10,213 nt of DNA from Syntrophomonas sp. UBA5314 (GTDB taxonomy: Bacteria > Bacillota > Syntrophomonadia > Syntrophomonadales > Syntrophomonadaceae), in assembly GCA_002410325.1 (NCBI GenBank), contig DHRK01000004.1, positions 1 to 10,213 on the forward strand, given 5' to 3'. Below are positions 1 to 6,891 of this stretch, one piece after another (position 1 is the first letter of the stretch; each line of letters begins with the position of its first letter). The notes under the pieces were generated by a model. That model ran no database searches. It was not told where the DNA came from and saw nothing but the letters and a program-made list of their open reading frames with translations. The position numbers were made by a program, and so were the translations under genes.

Positions 1-72
1 ACTCAGATCTACGAAGGCTCCAACCAGATTCAACGCATGATCATTGGCCGGGAAGCCATTGGCCGCTTCTAG
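1..72 (+). CDS. Acyl-CoA dehydrogenase, C-terminal end (partial)
   Basis: Frame 1 is open from the window edge and ends at TAG; the 23 residues include TQIYEGSNQIQRMIIGR. The pattern Q-I-Y-E-G-(S/T)-N-Q-I-Q-R followed by I-(G/A)-R is the standard C-terminal tail of FAD-dependent acyl-CoA dehydrogenases, where the last helix lies near the flavin and subunit interface. The family oxidises acyl-CoA to 2-enoyl-CoA and passes electrons to an electron-transfer flavoprotein. The tail cannot tell chain length or substrate (butyryl-, glutaryl-, benzylsuccinyl-type are all possible). It lies 136 bases upstream of the CoA-transferase genes on the same strand, so a shared pathway is likely, though a hairpin lies between them. 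Confidence 0.88.
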   Translation, partial: TQIYEGSNQIQRMIIGREAIGRF

Positions 73-82
73 CCATATATTC

Positions 83-107
83 CGGGGAACTCGAACAGGG
101 TTCCCCG
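83..107 (+). terminator. Hairpin after the acyl-CoA dehydrogenase, possible terminator
   Basis: CGGGGAAC (83-90) pairs perfectly with GTTCCCCG (100-107) around a 9-base loop. It starts 10 bases after the dehydrogenase stop, where a terminator is expected. The sequence after it (AAATTCC) has no real T-tract, so it may be a weak terminator, an attenuator or an mRNA 3'-end stabiliser that lets some transcription continue into the CoA-transferase genes. Confidence 0.45.
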
Positions 108-121
108 AAATTCCATGTAGA

Positions 122-168
122 TAGGTAATACGATTGACTGATGTCAATTGTTGAGGATGGATTACCTA
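122..168 (+). promoter_or_regulatory. Nested inverted repeat upstream of the CoA-transferase operon
   Basis: An outer perfect 8-base inverted repeat, TAGGTAAT (122-129) and ATTACCTA (161-168), encloses an inner one, CGATTGAC (131-138) and GTCAATTG (143-150). The inner loop is TGAT and the inner stem has one G-T pair. Both arms are separate from the GC-rich hairpin at 83-107. The element ends 40 bases before the GTG start and could be a folded RNA leader or a pair of operator half-sites. I saw no convincing -35/-10 pair beside it. Function is inferred from position only. Confidence 0.4.
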
Positions 169-208
169 CGACGCTGACTATAGATAAAGTAAAAGAAGGA
201 GGGATACC

Positions 209-1183
209 GTGACCAAACCACAAAAAGTAAGCCTTTCTGAAGCCATCAGTCAGATACAAAACGGTAATATGCTGACTTTCAGCGGCTTTACCATCTGGCG
301 CCGCCCCATGGCGGCCATTATGGAGTTGATCAGGCAGGGAAAGAAAGACCTGCATTTGGTAATGGTGAACGGTGGGACCCATGACGACATGCTGGCCGGG
401 GCCGGCTGTGTGAAAATATGGGAGTCCTGCTGGGTGGGGCACGAATTGTACGGAAAAATCGGGGGTAATTTTTCCCGTAAAGTTGAGGCGGGAGAAATCA
501 TCTGCGAGGACTACAGCCATGTACAGGTGCTGTACCGCCTGACGGCCGGGGCGCAGGGAATACCTTTTATGCCTACTTATGCGGCTATGGGCTCGGATAT
601 TTTAAATCCCGAGTACGACATGCTGGGCAAAGCCGGCTTGCGGGACGGTTCCAATCCCAAAATTCCTGCCCAAAAATATGAAATGTATAAAGACAATTTC
701 TATGGCAACGAAACGGTGCTGGTCCCGGCGGCCCAGCCTGACTGGTGCATAGCCCATGTCAACATGGTTGGGTCCGAGGGAACGGTGCGGGTGTTGGGCC
801 AAAAATACAGCGACGAGGAAGCCATGAAAGCGGCCGACCGGGTAATTGTCATCACTGAGCAGATTGTACCGGAAGAGTTCATCCGCCGGGAACCGGAGAG
901 GAATCTGCTGCCCCCCTATCTGGTGGATTATATTGTTGAACTTCCCTGGGGTGCGCATCCCACCGGTTGTTTCGGGGCTTATGAGGCGGACGGCGCTTTT
1001 ATCAAAGACTTCTTCAACAATACCAGAACCCAGGAGGGGTTTGACGCCTGGGCGGCGGAATGGATATTCGGAGTCAGGGACCATGAAGAATATTTGAACA
1101 AACTGGGCGTGAGCCGGTTGGAAACTTTAAGGGCCAGCTCTGCTCTGGGATATTCGCCCAAGGTTAAAAGGGGGTCGAGATAA
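209..1183 (+). CDS. gctA: Glutaconate-type CoA-transferase, subunit A
   Basis: The 324-residue product matches the length (about 320) and layout of the alpha subunit of Acidaminococcus glutaconate CoA-transferase, a class I CoA-transferase moving CoA between acyl-CoA and a free carboxylic acid in the cytoplasm. Visible family landmarks are an N-terminal SGFT segment, EAGEIICEDYSH near residue 95-106, IPFMPTYAAMGSD, the segment GSEGTVRVLGQKYSDEEAMK, WGAHPTGCFGAY, and the C-terminal DHEEYLNKLGVSRL. The GTG start at 209 is chosen because AAGGAGGG lies about six bases upstream and alignment with the family begins there. The stop abuts the ATG of the B subunit, so the two are translationally coupled. 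The gene symbol marks the family; the true substrate may be another dicarboxylic or aromatic-derived acid. Confidence 0.85.
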   Translation: MTKPQKVSLSEAISQIQNGNMLTFSGFTIWRRPMAAIMELIRQGKKDLHLVMVNGGTHDDMLAGAGCVKIWESCWVGHELYGKIGGNFSRKVEAGEIICEDYSHVQVLYRLTAGAQGIPFMPTYAAMGSDILNPEYDMLGKAGLRDGSNPKIPAQKYEMYKDNFYGNETVLVPAAQPDWCIAHVNMVGSEGTVRVLGQKYSDEEAMKAADRVIVITEQIVPEEFIRREPERNLLPPYLVDYIVELPWGAHPTGCFGAYEADGAFIKDFFNNTRTQEGFDAWAAEWIFGVRDHEEYLNKLGVSRLETLRASSALGYSPKVKRGSR

Positions 1184-1990
1184 ATGGCGGGAAATGATTA
1201 TGCGCAAGCCGGGGAATTTAAGCCCATTGACCTCCTGGCCGTATCGGCGGCTCGCGAGGTGGTAGATGGCGAAGTAGTGTTTGCCGGAACCGGGCTGCCC
1301 ATGCTGGCCATCATGTTGGCCCAGTTGACCACAGCTCCCAGCGCTAAATGTATTTATGAGGCGGGAAGCGTTGATGGAAGACCCATAAGCCTGCCTACTT
1401 CAGTAGGTGATGCCCGCTGCATTTACCAGGCGTCCATTGCTTCCGGTTTATGGGATGTTTTCGGGCAGCTGCAAAGAGGCAGCGTTGATATGGCCTTTCT
1501 GGGCGGAGCGGAGATCGATCAGTACGGCAATGTAAATACCACGGCCATGGGTGGATATGCACCCATGGGCAAGAGGCTGACCGGCAGCGGAGGCAATGCC
1601 GACATCAATTCTCTGGCCCGGAAAAGCGTTTTTATTATGGTCCAGGAGAAGAGACGTTTCGTGGAAAGATGCAGCTATATAACCTCGCCGGGTTGGAGAC
1701 TGCCCAAGTGGCCCAGCGGGGATTTCGTGCCTAAAAAAGATGTCTATGGCAAGGCTTTCCGGGGTGGACCCAATGCGGTTATATCCAATATGGGAGTGTT
1801 CCGCTTCGATGATGACGGGGTTATTTACCTGGATACCGTACACCCCGGTTTTACCCCGGAACAGGTTAAAGACAACTGCATGTTTAACCTCAATATTGCA
1901 AAGGTAAGCGGGGAAACCAGGCCACCTACCTACGATGATTTGGAACTTCTCTATAAGGTGGTGGATCCGGAAGGCATCTTCCTCCCCTAA
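1184..1990 (+). CDS. gctB: Glutaconate-type CoA-transferase, subunit B (catalytic)
   Basis: The 268-residue protein is the beta partner of the preceding gene; its ATG follows the TAA of subunit A directly and an AAGGGGG ribosome site lies inside the end of that gene. In class I CoA-transferases the beta subunit carries the glutamate that forms the glutamyl-CoA thioester. Here the candidate is Glu59 in IYEAGSVDG, at the place of the ESG motif of GctB. Other landmarks are GTGLPMLA (35-42), SVGDAR, FLGGAEIDQYGNVN, TGSGGNADI and EKRRF followed by YITSPGW. The nucleophile is present, which argues for a real transferase rather than a hydrolase-type relative lacking it. The exact acids exchanged cannot be read from the sequence; the nearby acyl-CoA dehydrogenase suggests an acid oxidised as its CoA ester. 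Confidence 0.85.
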   Translation: MAGNDYAQAGEFKPIDLLAVSAAREVVDGEVVFAGTGLPMLAIMLAQLTTAPSAKCIYEAGSVDGRPISLPTSVGDARCIYQASIASGLWDVFGQLQRGSVDMAFLGGAEIDQYGNVNTTAMGGYAPMGKRLTGSGGNADINSLARKSVFIMVQEKRRFVERCSYITSPGWRLPKWPSGDFVPKKDVYGKAFRGGPNAVISNMGVFRFDDDGVIYLDTVHPGFTPEQVKDNCMFNLNIAKVSGETRPPTYDDLELLYKVVDPEGIFLP

Positions 1991-1993
1991 CGA

Positions 1994-2053
1994 ATTGGGA
2001 TATCATTCAGAAATATAATAATTATTGGGATGCTTTAATAAGATATTCCCAAT
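1994..2053 (+). repeat. Three ATTGGGA copies (two direct, one inverted) before the class III gene
   Basis: ATTGGGA occurs at 1994-2000 and 2024-2030, 30 bases apart, and in inverse form TCCCAAT at 2047-2053. The outer pair reads ATTGGGATATC and GATATTCCCAAT, nearly a full inverted repeat; the inner pair gives a 7-base stem with a 16-base loop. A TATAAT lies at 2014-2019 between the copies, but I found no good -35 for it. The 30-base spacing is about three helical turns, as for two operator sites on one DNA face. A regulatory role for the downstream gene is inferred. Confidence 0.35.
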
Positions 2054-2109
2054 ACGCCTTTAGGCACTTTTATAGGTGTTGGGTTTTTAAGGAGAGGAGG
2101 GAGAAGGCA

Positions 2110-3291
2110 ATGAGTTTACCTTTGGAAGGCATTAGAATCTTAGATTTGTCCCGCTACCTTCCCGGTCCTTTTTGCACTCAAATACTGGCTGATTTCGGGG
2201 CCGAAGTTATTAAAGTGGAGGATCCCCGGGGAGGCGACCTGGGCCGCTGGTTAACTCCTCTTATCGAGGGAGAAAGCGCGCGTTTTTATACGGTTAACCG
2301 TAATAAAAAAAGCATTACACTTGATTTAAAAAAAGAAGAAGGTAAGGACATTTTTCGAAAACTGGCAGCGGAGAGCGATGTTGTGGTAGACCAATTTCGA
2401 CCAGGGGTTATGAAAAAAATGGGTTTGGATTATGAAAACCTGCGGCTTGTCAATCAAGGTATTATCTATTGCGCTATAACCGGATATGGGATGACCGGCC
2501 CCCTGCGTGATACTGCGGGCCACGATATAAACTATCTCAATCTATCCGGAGTTACTGAACTAACCGGAACCTATCAAGGTATGCCGGCTATGTCGGGAGT
2601 ACAAATCGCTGATATTGCCGGAGGTACACTCTATGCGGTTATTGCTATCCTTCTGGCTTTGTCCAGTCGCACAAAAAACGGCCGGGGACAGCTCTGTGAC
2701 GTTGCCATGATGGATGGAGCCATAAGCCTTCTGGCCTATACGTTGGGAGAATGGTCCGGCTGGGGCCACCTGCCCGAACGAGGCAATGATGTATTGACTG
2801 GAGGCTACGCTTGCTACAACATTTATAGGACTAAAGATGATCGTTATGTAAGCCTGGGTGCGGTGGAAGACAAATTCTGGGCCGAATTTTGCCGAAAAAT
2901 CGAGCACCCCGAATATATTGAATTCCAATGGGACACACCGCAACAGCAGGAAATATTGAGCAACATACGCTCAATCATGCTTGGTAAGACACGGGATGAA
3001 TGGGTCCAGTTTTTTCAATCCAGTGATATTTGTTTCACACCTGTTCTTACTCTGGATGAGATGTGTTCACATCCCCAGGTTCTGGCCCGAGAAATGATTT
3101 TAAAGCTTAGTAATATAAATGAATCGGGTAAGGATATAGCGTTAACCGGTGTTCCCATTAAATTATCCGGTACCCCGGGAGTAGCTACATTGGTGTTTCC
3201 TCAGTTGGGGGAGCATACTGATCTTATATTAAATAAAATCGGTTATTCAGATAACGAGATAGAAAATTTCAGAAGCAAGGGAGTTGTATAA
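2110..3291 (+). CDS. CaiB/BaiF family (class III) CoA-transferase or acyl-CoA racemase
   Basis: The 393-residue protein opens with PLEGIRILDLSRYLPGPFCT and LADFGAEVIKVEDPRGGD, the typical N-terminus of the CaiB/BaiF family, whose members form interlocked dimers that move CoA by an aspartyl-CoA intermediate or epimerise 2-methylacyl-CoA. Further landmarks are NRNKKSITLDLK (63-74), FRPGVMKKMGLDYE, and TGYGMTGP. Asp168 in QIADIAGG sits where the family nucleophile is expected. AGHDINYLNLSG (136-147) resembles the GHDINY motif of alpha-methylacyl-CoA racemases, so racemase and transferase both remain open. The ATG has a long purine-rich ribosome site (GGAGAGGAGGGAGAAGG). It follows gctB by 119 bases on the same strand but may have its own regulation. 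Codon use looks more A-rich than in the gct genes. Confidence 0.85.
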   Translation: MSLPLEGIRILDLSRYLPGPFCTQILADFGAEVIKVEDPRGGDLGRWLTPLIEGESARFYTVNRNKKSITLDLKKEEGKDIFRKLAAESDVVVDQFRPGVMKKMGLDYENLRLVNQGIIYCAITGYGMTGPLRDTAGHDINYLNLSGVTELTGTYQGMPAMSGVQIADIAGGTLYAVIAILLALSSRTKNGRGQLCDVAMMDGAISLLAYTLGEWSGWGHLPERGNDVLTGGYACYNIYRTKDDRYVSLGAVEDKFWAEFCRKIEHPEYIEFQWDTPQQQEILSNIRSIMLGKTRDEWVQFFQSSDICFTPVLTLDEMCSHPQVLAREMILKLSNINESGKDIALTGVPIKLSGTPGVATLVFPQLGEHTDLILNKIGYSDNEIENFRSKGVV

Positions 3292-3351
3292 ATGCCACCA
3301 TAGAGCTGTAAAAAGTATTGTTTATTTGTTAATCCCCCCCTATTTCAGATC

Positions 3352-3392
3352 AGGGTGGACCATGTATCGATCTATGGTTCACCCTATTTTTT
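3352..3392 (+). terminator. Rho-independent terminator of the class III gene
   Basis: A 13-base-pair stem (3352-3364 with 3373-3385, two G-T pairs) is followed by ATTTTTTA. It lies 60 bases after the stop of the CaiB/BaiF gene. Its right arm overlaps the stop codon of the small gene on the opposite strand, so it sits at the meeting point of two convergent transcripts. On the - strand the hairpin is not followed by a T-tract, so it should act mainly for the + strand. Confidence 0.85.
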
Positions 3393-3539
3393 AATTATTC
3401 CCCCTGAAAAAATCAGGTCAGTGCTCTGCATGCGGTTTAAGTTTTCCTCGATATCGGCCTGCCGCATGCAGTATACGACCAGGCCCAGCACCAGTATTAC
3501 GAGAAATAGGGTAAAAATTGCTTCTCCTTGTCCTTTCAT
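3384..3539 (-). CDS. Small single-pass membrane protein (51 residues)
   Basis: Reading the - strand from the ATG at 3539 to TAG at 3384 gives a 51-residue protein with an ordered layout: a short basic start MKGQGEA, an unbroken hydrophobic stretch IFTLFLVILVLGLVVYCM (about residues 8-25), then a charged tail (RQADIEENLNRMQ). That is a normal single-pass inner-membrane layout, perhaps N-out/C-in or the reverse. The frame is closed by TAG not far upstream and has no other ATG. The weak point is the ribosome site: AAGG lies directly against the ATG, and another AAGGAG lies just inside the frame. Codon choice is mixed, as in a real gene. It is divergent from the ATPase gene and convergent with the CaiB/BaiF gene. 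The start KGQ before a hydrophobic helix recalls TadE/pilin-like N-termini, but this is too weak for a name. Function unknown. Confidence 0.55.
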   Translation of the reverse strand: MKGQGEAIFTLFLVILVLGLVVYCMRQADIEENLNRMQSTDLIFSGGIIKK

Positions 3540-3651
3540 CCTTGATGGAAAGAAAAAGGGAATGCATGTATTGAGCTAGAATGGATCAACAAGATTGATT
3601 AAGGTTCCAGAATATTCAGGGTCTGGCCGGAAAATAGCGGGGAGGATTATG

Positions 3652-4407
3652 ATGCCTTTCTTAAAGAGCATTCGTTTTGACTGGAAAAAGGCTAAAGGCC
3701 GGGATGCATTCCCCTTCAATATTCCCGCCCTCCGTGGCTTAAAGGAGATCGAACTAAGCTGTGACGTAACCTTTTTGGTGGGCGAAAACGGTTCCGGCAA
3801 ATCCACCCTCCTGGAAGCCGTTGCTGCGAAATGCGGTTTTACTTCCATGGGCGGAGGACGGAGCACCCTGTTAAACACGGATATTCAAGAGCCTACCCTG
3901 GAAGATATCATTACCCTCTCCTGGCTGCCCAAGGTAAAGACCGGCTTTTTCTTGCGGGCCGAGACCTTTTTCGATTTTGCCAGCTATATCGATCGGCTGG
4001 CCAAAGAGGGTCCCCCGATGGATGCCTACCGCCCCTATGGCGGAAAATCGCTGCACCAACAATCCCATGGGGAAGCCTTTCTGTCGCTTTTTCTCAACCG
4101 CTTCAATGATAAAGGCATCTACCTCCTGGACGAACCGGAAGCCGCGCTCTCGCCCCAGCGCCAGCTGGCCTTCCTGGGGGTCATAAACCAGCTCGCGGCT
4201 TCGGGAAAAGCCCAGTTCATTATCGCCACCCACTCCCCGATTCTACTGGCCTACCCCGAAGCGGTCATATATAACTTTGATGAGACACCGATGGGGACCA
4301 TAGAATATGAAAACACCGATCACTTTTTCATCACCAGGCAGTTTCTAAACGACCGGGAATCGTTTTTCAAAGAGCTGTTCAATGGTGAAGAGAATTGGCG
4401 ATTATAG
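3652..4407 (+). CDS. Small AAA/ABC-type ATPase (COG3910-like)
   Basis: The 251-residue protein is a single P-loop domain of the ABC/RecF-like type. Walker A is GENGSGKST (44-52), an ABC signature-like SHGEAFLSLF starts at Ser138, Walker B is IYLLDEPEA (156-164, with Asp160 and the catalytic Glu161), and the switch histidine is His194 in ATHSP. The N-terminal MPFLKSIRF strand, followed by the phrase FPFNIPALRGL, fits the soluble stand-alone predicted-ATPase family COG3910, whose role is not well known. There is no membrane segment, so it is not a transporter by itself. The start at 3652 is preferred because GGAGG lies six bases before it; an ATG three bases earlier is too close, and a frame-open ATG at 3595 has no ribosome site. 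It stops 7 bases before the convergent response-regulator stop. Confidence 0.85.
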   Translation: MPFLKSIRFDWKKAKGRDAFPFNIPALRGLKEIELSCDVTFLVGENGSGKSTLLEAVAAKCGFTSMGGGRSTLLNTDIQEPTLEDIITLSWLPKVKTGFFLRAETFFDFASYIDRLAKEGPPMDAYRPYGGKSLHQQSHGEAFLSLFLNRFNDKGIYLLDEPEAALSPQRQLAFLGVINQLAASGKAQFIIATHSPILLAYPEAVIYNFDETPMGTIEYENTDHFFITRQFLNDRESFFKELFNGEENWRL

Positions 4408-4414
4408 GGGAGTA

Positions 4415-5122
4415 TCACTGATTTTCTATCGAAGAGGCTTTATATGAATTGTCAGTCTTAGTCACTGGAGATCGGGGCTCAATTTGGTTCTTATAGGAGA
4501 GCACAGCTTCCATACGAGAAGCAACGCCAAGCTTAGACAAAATATTGCTTACATGGAATTCAACCGTCCTAACTTTTATCCTCAGTCTTGCAGCTATCCC
4601 TTTATTCTGTAACCCTTCCGACATTAGCTTTAAAACTTCTGCTTCTCTTTGAGTCAATAAATTTGTATTTTTAGTGTTTTCGGGCTTTTGGATATTTGTG
4701 TCCATCGAACCCGAGTTAACCTGGCGAGGGCAGAAATATTTCCCATGATAAACGTTTATTATTGCTTCAATCATCTCATTCTGCGAGCAATCTTTAAAAA
4801 GGTATCCGTCTACATCTTGTATTTTAAATCCTTTTTTATCATCTAATATCTGATCCGAAAAAGCTATAATTTTAACATGTACTAATTCCTGTCTCAATTT
4901 CGTTGCCAGCTGAGTCCAATTGGTATCAGGCAAATTAACATCCAATATTATGATATTGGGCTTCCAATCACGAGTCAGTTTTAGAGCTTCATAAGAATTA
5001 AACGCAGTATCGACAACAAACAGCTTTTGTTCTGTTAAAAGGAATGACACGATACCTTTTGCAACAACCGGGTAAGGATCTATAGCCAGAACTTTGATTA
5101 ATTCCGTCTCTAACCGGTCCAT
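4415..5122 (-). CDS. NarL/FixJ-type response regulator
   Basis: The 235-residue protein has a receiver domain (about 8-125) and a LuxR-type helix-turn-helix (about 155-215), the usual size and order for the NarL/FixJ family. In the receiver, Asp15, the phosphoacceptor Asp61 in IIILDVNLPD, Ser89 and Lys110 in GYLFKD are present, so phosphorylation is expected. The second acidic residue that normally pairs with Asp15 is replaced by the I-D-P order, a mild departure. The output domain shows LTQREAEVLKLMSEG and the recognition region VRTVEFHVSNILSKLG. The start at 5122 is chosen because AAGGAG lies seven bases upstream; an in-frame ATG 24 bases earlier has none. No histidine kinase is visible, so it is an orphan here. 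A Ser/Lys/Asn-rich tail of about 25 residues follows the helix-turn-helix. It is likely a DNA-binding transcription regulator; its target is unknown. Confidence 0.88.
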   Translation of the reverse strand: MDRLETELIKVLAIDPYPVVAKGIVSFLLTEQKLFVVDTAFNSYEALKLTRDWKPNIIILDVNLPDTNWTQLATKLRQELVHVKIIAFSDQILDDKKGFKIQDVDGYLFKDCSQNEMIEAIINVYHGKYFCPRQVNSGSMDTNIQKPENTKNTNLLTQREAEVLKLMSEGLQNKGIAARLRIKVRTVEFHVSNILSKLGVASRMEAVLSYKNQIEPRSPVTKTDNSYKASSIENQ

Positions 5123-5452
5123 AAATTTACTCCTTAATAAAACCAACTAATTTTCTACTTTATATCAAGTTGATAAAATCTGTATCCATAATTAATTCTT
5201 CAAATTTACATTATTTCCCTGCCGCCATACCCGAATTACGTCTTTTGAGACCTGAAATATAGAAATTGCGACATGAACGGTTATAAAAGAGCCCTTTTAA
5301 CAAAAATAAAAACGACCCGGTAAGCCTACCAGGTCACAATATTTTAATATATAATCTTCACTTCAATTTCGGGAACACTATTTAGCATACTTGATCAGTG
5401 AATGTAACATGCGATCCATCCATGAGAATTAATGCGGAAGGTATAAAGTCCT
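5123..5452. other. Gene-free gap between the regulator and radical SAM genes
   Basis: This gap holds the start region of the response regulator and the 3' end region of the radical SAM gene, both on the - strand. A possible - strand -10 (TATAAA, 5159-5164) lies about 37 bases before the regulator start, but its -35 (GGATAC) is poor. The only strong element is the terminator at 5302-5335. I see no gene in 5165-5301 or 5336-5452. Confidence 0.5.
5302..5335 (-). terminator. Rho-independent terminator of the radical SAM gene
   Basis: Read on the - strand, GACCTGGTA and TACCGGGTC form a stem with one central mismatch (5314-5322 with 5327-5335) around a 4-base loop, followed directly by CGTTTTTATTTTTG. 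It lies 118 bases after the radical SAM stop and separates that gene from the response regulator, so the two are probably not one tight operon. Confidence 0.8.
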
Positions 5453-6778
5453 TTATCTGTTTGGTGATTGACACTGCTGGTTTATACGAGTTACCTCGAA
5501 TACAAAGTCCATGTAAAGTTGACTGATTTGTTCATGGGATAGGTTTTTGGTTTTCAGTTTACTCTGTTTCCCTGATGCCTCCCAGCCTTCCCAGAGATCC
5601 GGATCAAACTCAATTCCAAAGGCTTCTCTATTTTCAAATACAGGGGTGCCCGGGAAGGGAGTGAACCTTGATATGACCGGTTTTCCGGCTCCCAGTTGCA
5701 TAAGCTCCTTAGCAAAGTGAATGGTCTCTTGAACGCTGGTTTCTGTTTCTTCCGGTAGACCGACAATGAAGCTTGGTATTATCTGAATTCCCACATCTGA
5801 CGCCCACTTTACAGAGTCTTTTATTTGGTTGAGAGAGATGGCTTTGGGTAAATTGACGGTTACAGCTTTTGAAGCCGATTCTATGTCAACATATATTTGG
5901 CGAAACCCCGCTCGCGACATTACCGTCAATAATTCCCGGGATAAAACATCCGCCCTTGAATGGCAGTCAAAAGTAATCTCGGTATTTATTATTTCCAACA
6001 ATCTACAAAGACGCCGTACTCTGCGAGTATCCGCCGTAAAAGTACTATCACAGATCAATATATGCCTTGAATCGCTAAAAGCGCTATTCCTTATAGTTTC
6101 TATTTCTCTCAATACCCGTTCCGGCGTATGTCTCCTATACATGTATTGATTCATTGCTGATTGGGAACAAAAAATGCATCGTCCTGGGCATCCTCTGCTA
6201 GTAATAAGTGCGGGGAGTTTATATTTTGAACGGTACTGATGATAAGCAGGCAGCGGTAATTTATCTATGCATGAAATGGTTTCTCGATTTGCTTGCTCAA
6301 AAATTCGTCCCTCCTCTCTATAAGCAATTCCTTTTATATTGTTTAATTTGTCTTTATATCTTAAAGCCTCGCAGACTTCCAAAACGGTTTCTTCACCTTC
6401 CCCCTTAACGATAATATCTATGGCAGGATGCCTGGAAAGGGTTTGCCGGACGGTAAAACTTACATGACACCCCCCCATTAATACCGGAAGCCTGGGTTCT
6501 ATTTTTTTTAACCTATCGGCTATGGCAATGGCCGTTAAATAAGAATATGAAGTAGAGGTTAGCCCTACACACAAGATATCTGATGCCTGTTCTATCTCAC
6601 CTTCCAAATACGAGATTTCATCTGCATTTTGATCGATATCCACCACCTCTACTTCATATCCGTTGTTTTCAAGAACCGCTCCCAAATACCCTAATCCAAG
6701 CGGCATAATACTGGCATCTAATTCTTCACTAGTTCTATTGGGGTCAGGAGGATTAATGAATATCACCTTTGGACGCAT
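5453..6778 (-). CDS. Radical SAM protein with N-terminal B12-binding domain
   Basis: The 441-residue protein begins with KVIFINPPDPN and MPLGLGYLGAVLENNGYEVEVVD, a typical cobalamin-binding fold of the BchE-type radical SAM group (about 1-145), with MGGCHVSF (101-108) and GEGEETVLEV. The canonical DxHxxG cobalamin-ligand motif is not seen, as in many relatives. The radical SAM domain (about 185-390) has the iron-sulfur cluster motif CxxxCxxC at Cys197, Cys201 and Cys204 (RGCPGRCIFCSQ), then the segments ILICDSTFTAD, YVDIESAS and FIVGLPEETE. It should cleave S-adenosylmethionine and may use B12, for example in methylation or ring chemistry; the substrate is unknown. No SPASM domain is apparent. 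The ATG at 6778 follows GAGGGGGGAG by seven bases. No partner gene is adjacent, so it stands alone, with its own terminator and leader hairpin. Confidence 0.88.
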   Translation of the reverse strand: MRPKVIFINPPDPNRTSEELDASIMPLGLGYLGAVLENNGYEVEVVDIDQNADEISYLEGEIEQASDILCVGLTSTSYSYLTAIAIADRLKKIEPRLPVLMGGCHVSFTVRQTLSRHPAIDIIVKGEGEETVLEVCEALRYKDKLNNIKGIAYREEGRIFEQANRETISCIDKLPLPAYHQYRSKYKLPALITSRGCPGRCIFCSQSAMNQYMYRRHTPERVLREIETIRNSAFSDSRHILICDSTFTADTRRVRRLCRLLEIINTEITFDCHSRADVLSRELLTVMSRAGFRQIYVDIESASKAVTVNLPKAISLNQIKDSVKWASDVGIQIIPSFIVGLPEETETSVQETIHFAKELMQLGAGKPVISRFTPFPGTPVFENREAFGIEFDPDLWEGWEASGKQSKLKTKNLSHEQISQLYMDFVFEVTRINQQCQSPNR

Positions 6779-6797
6779 GTAAGGCTCCCCCCTCTAG

Positions 6798-6839
6798 TCT
6801 TTTACAGGCTCTTCAATAACTGACGCAGCCTGTGAAAGA
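6798..6839 (-). promoter_or_regulatory. Leader hairpin abutting the ribosome site of the radical SAM gene
   Basis: TCTTTTACAGGCT (6798-6810) and AGCCTGTGAAAGA (6827-6839) form a 13-base inverted repeat, perfect on the + strand apart from one G-T pair; in the - strand RNA that pair becomes an A-C mismatch, leaving 12 of 13 pairs around a 16-base loop. The repeat ends only a few bases before the GGGGGGAG ribosome site. It could be a translational control hairpin or an operator for a DNA-binding protein. A TATAAT-like -10 at 6863-6868 would place the hairpin in the transcribed leader. Confidence 0.5.
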
Positions 6840-6862
6840 ATAATGTTTATAAGAAGATGAAG

Positions 6863-6868
6863 ATTATA
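6863..6868 (-). promoter_or_regulatory. Possible -10 box for the radical SAM gene
   Basis: TATAAT on the - strand (context TACTATAATC) matches the sigma-A -10 consensus exactly. With a 17-base spacer the -35 would be CCCAAA (6886-6891), a poor match, so an activator may be needed. Start of transcription would be near 6856, giving a leader of about 78 bases that contains the hairpin at 6798-6839. Confidence 0.35.
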
Positions 6869-6891
6869 GTACTACCGTATTCTGATTTGGG

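Noticed and set aside
41..520. 159-residue - strand frame over the dehydrogenase end and gctA
   Set aside because: It lies opposite strongly conserved gctA coding sequence and matches no family I know.
3355..3579. 74-residue + strand frame
   Set aside because: It is antisense to the small membrane protein, starts inside the terminator stem, has no ribosome site and reads as low-complexity mixed residues.
3595..3651. N-terminal extension of the ATPase from the ATG at 3595
   Set aside because: No ribosome site precedes it, whereas GGAGG stands six bases before 3652, and the family usually begins with the MPFLKSIRF-type strand.
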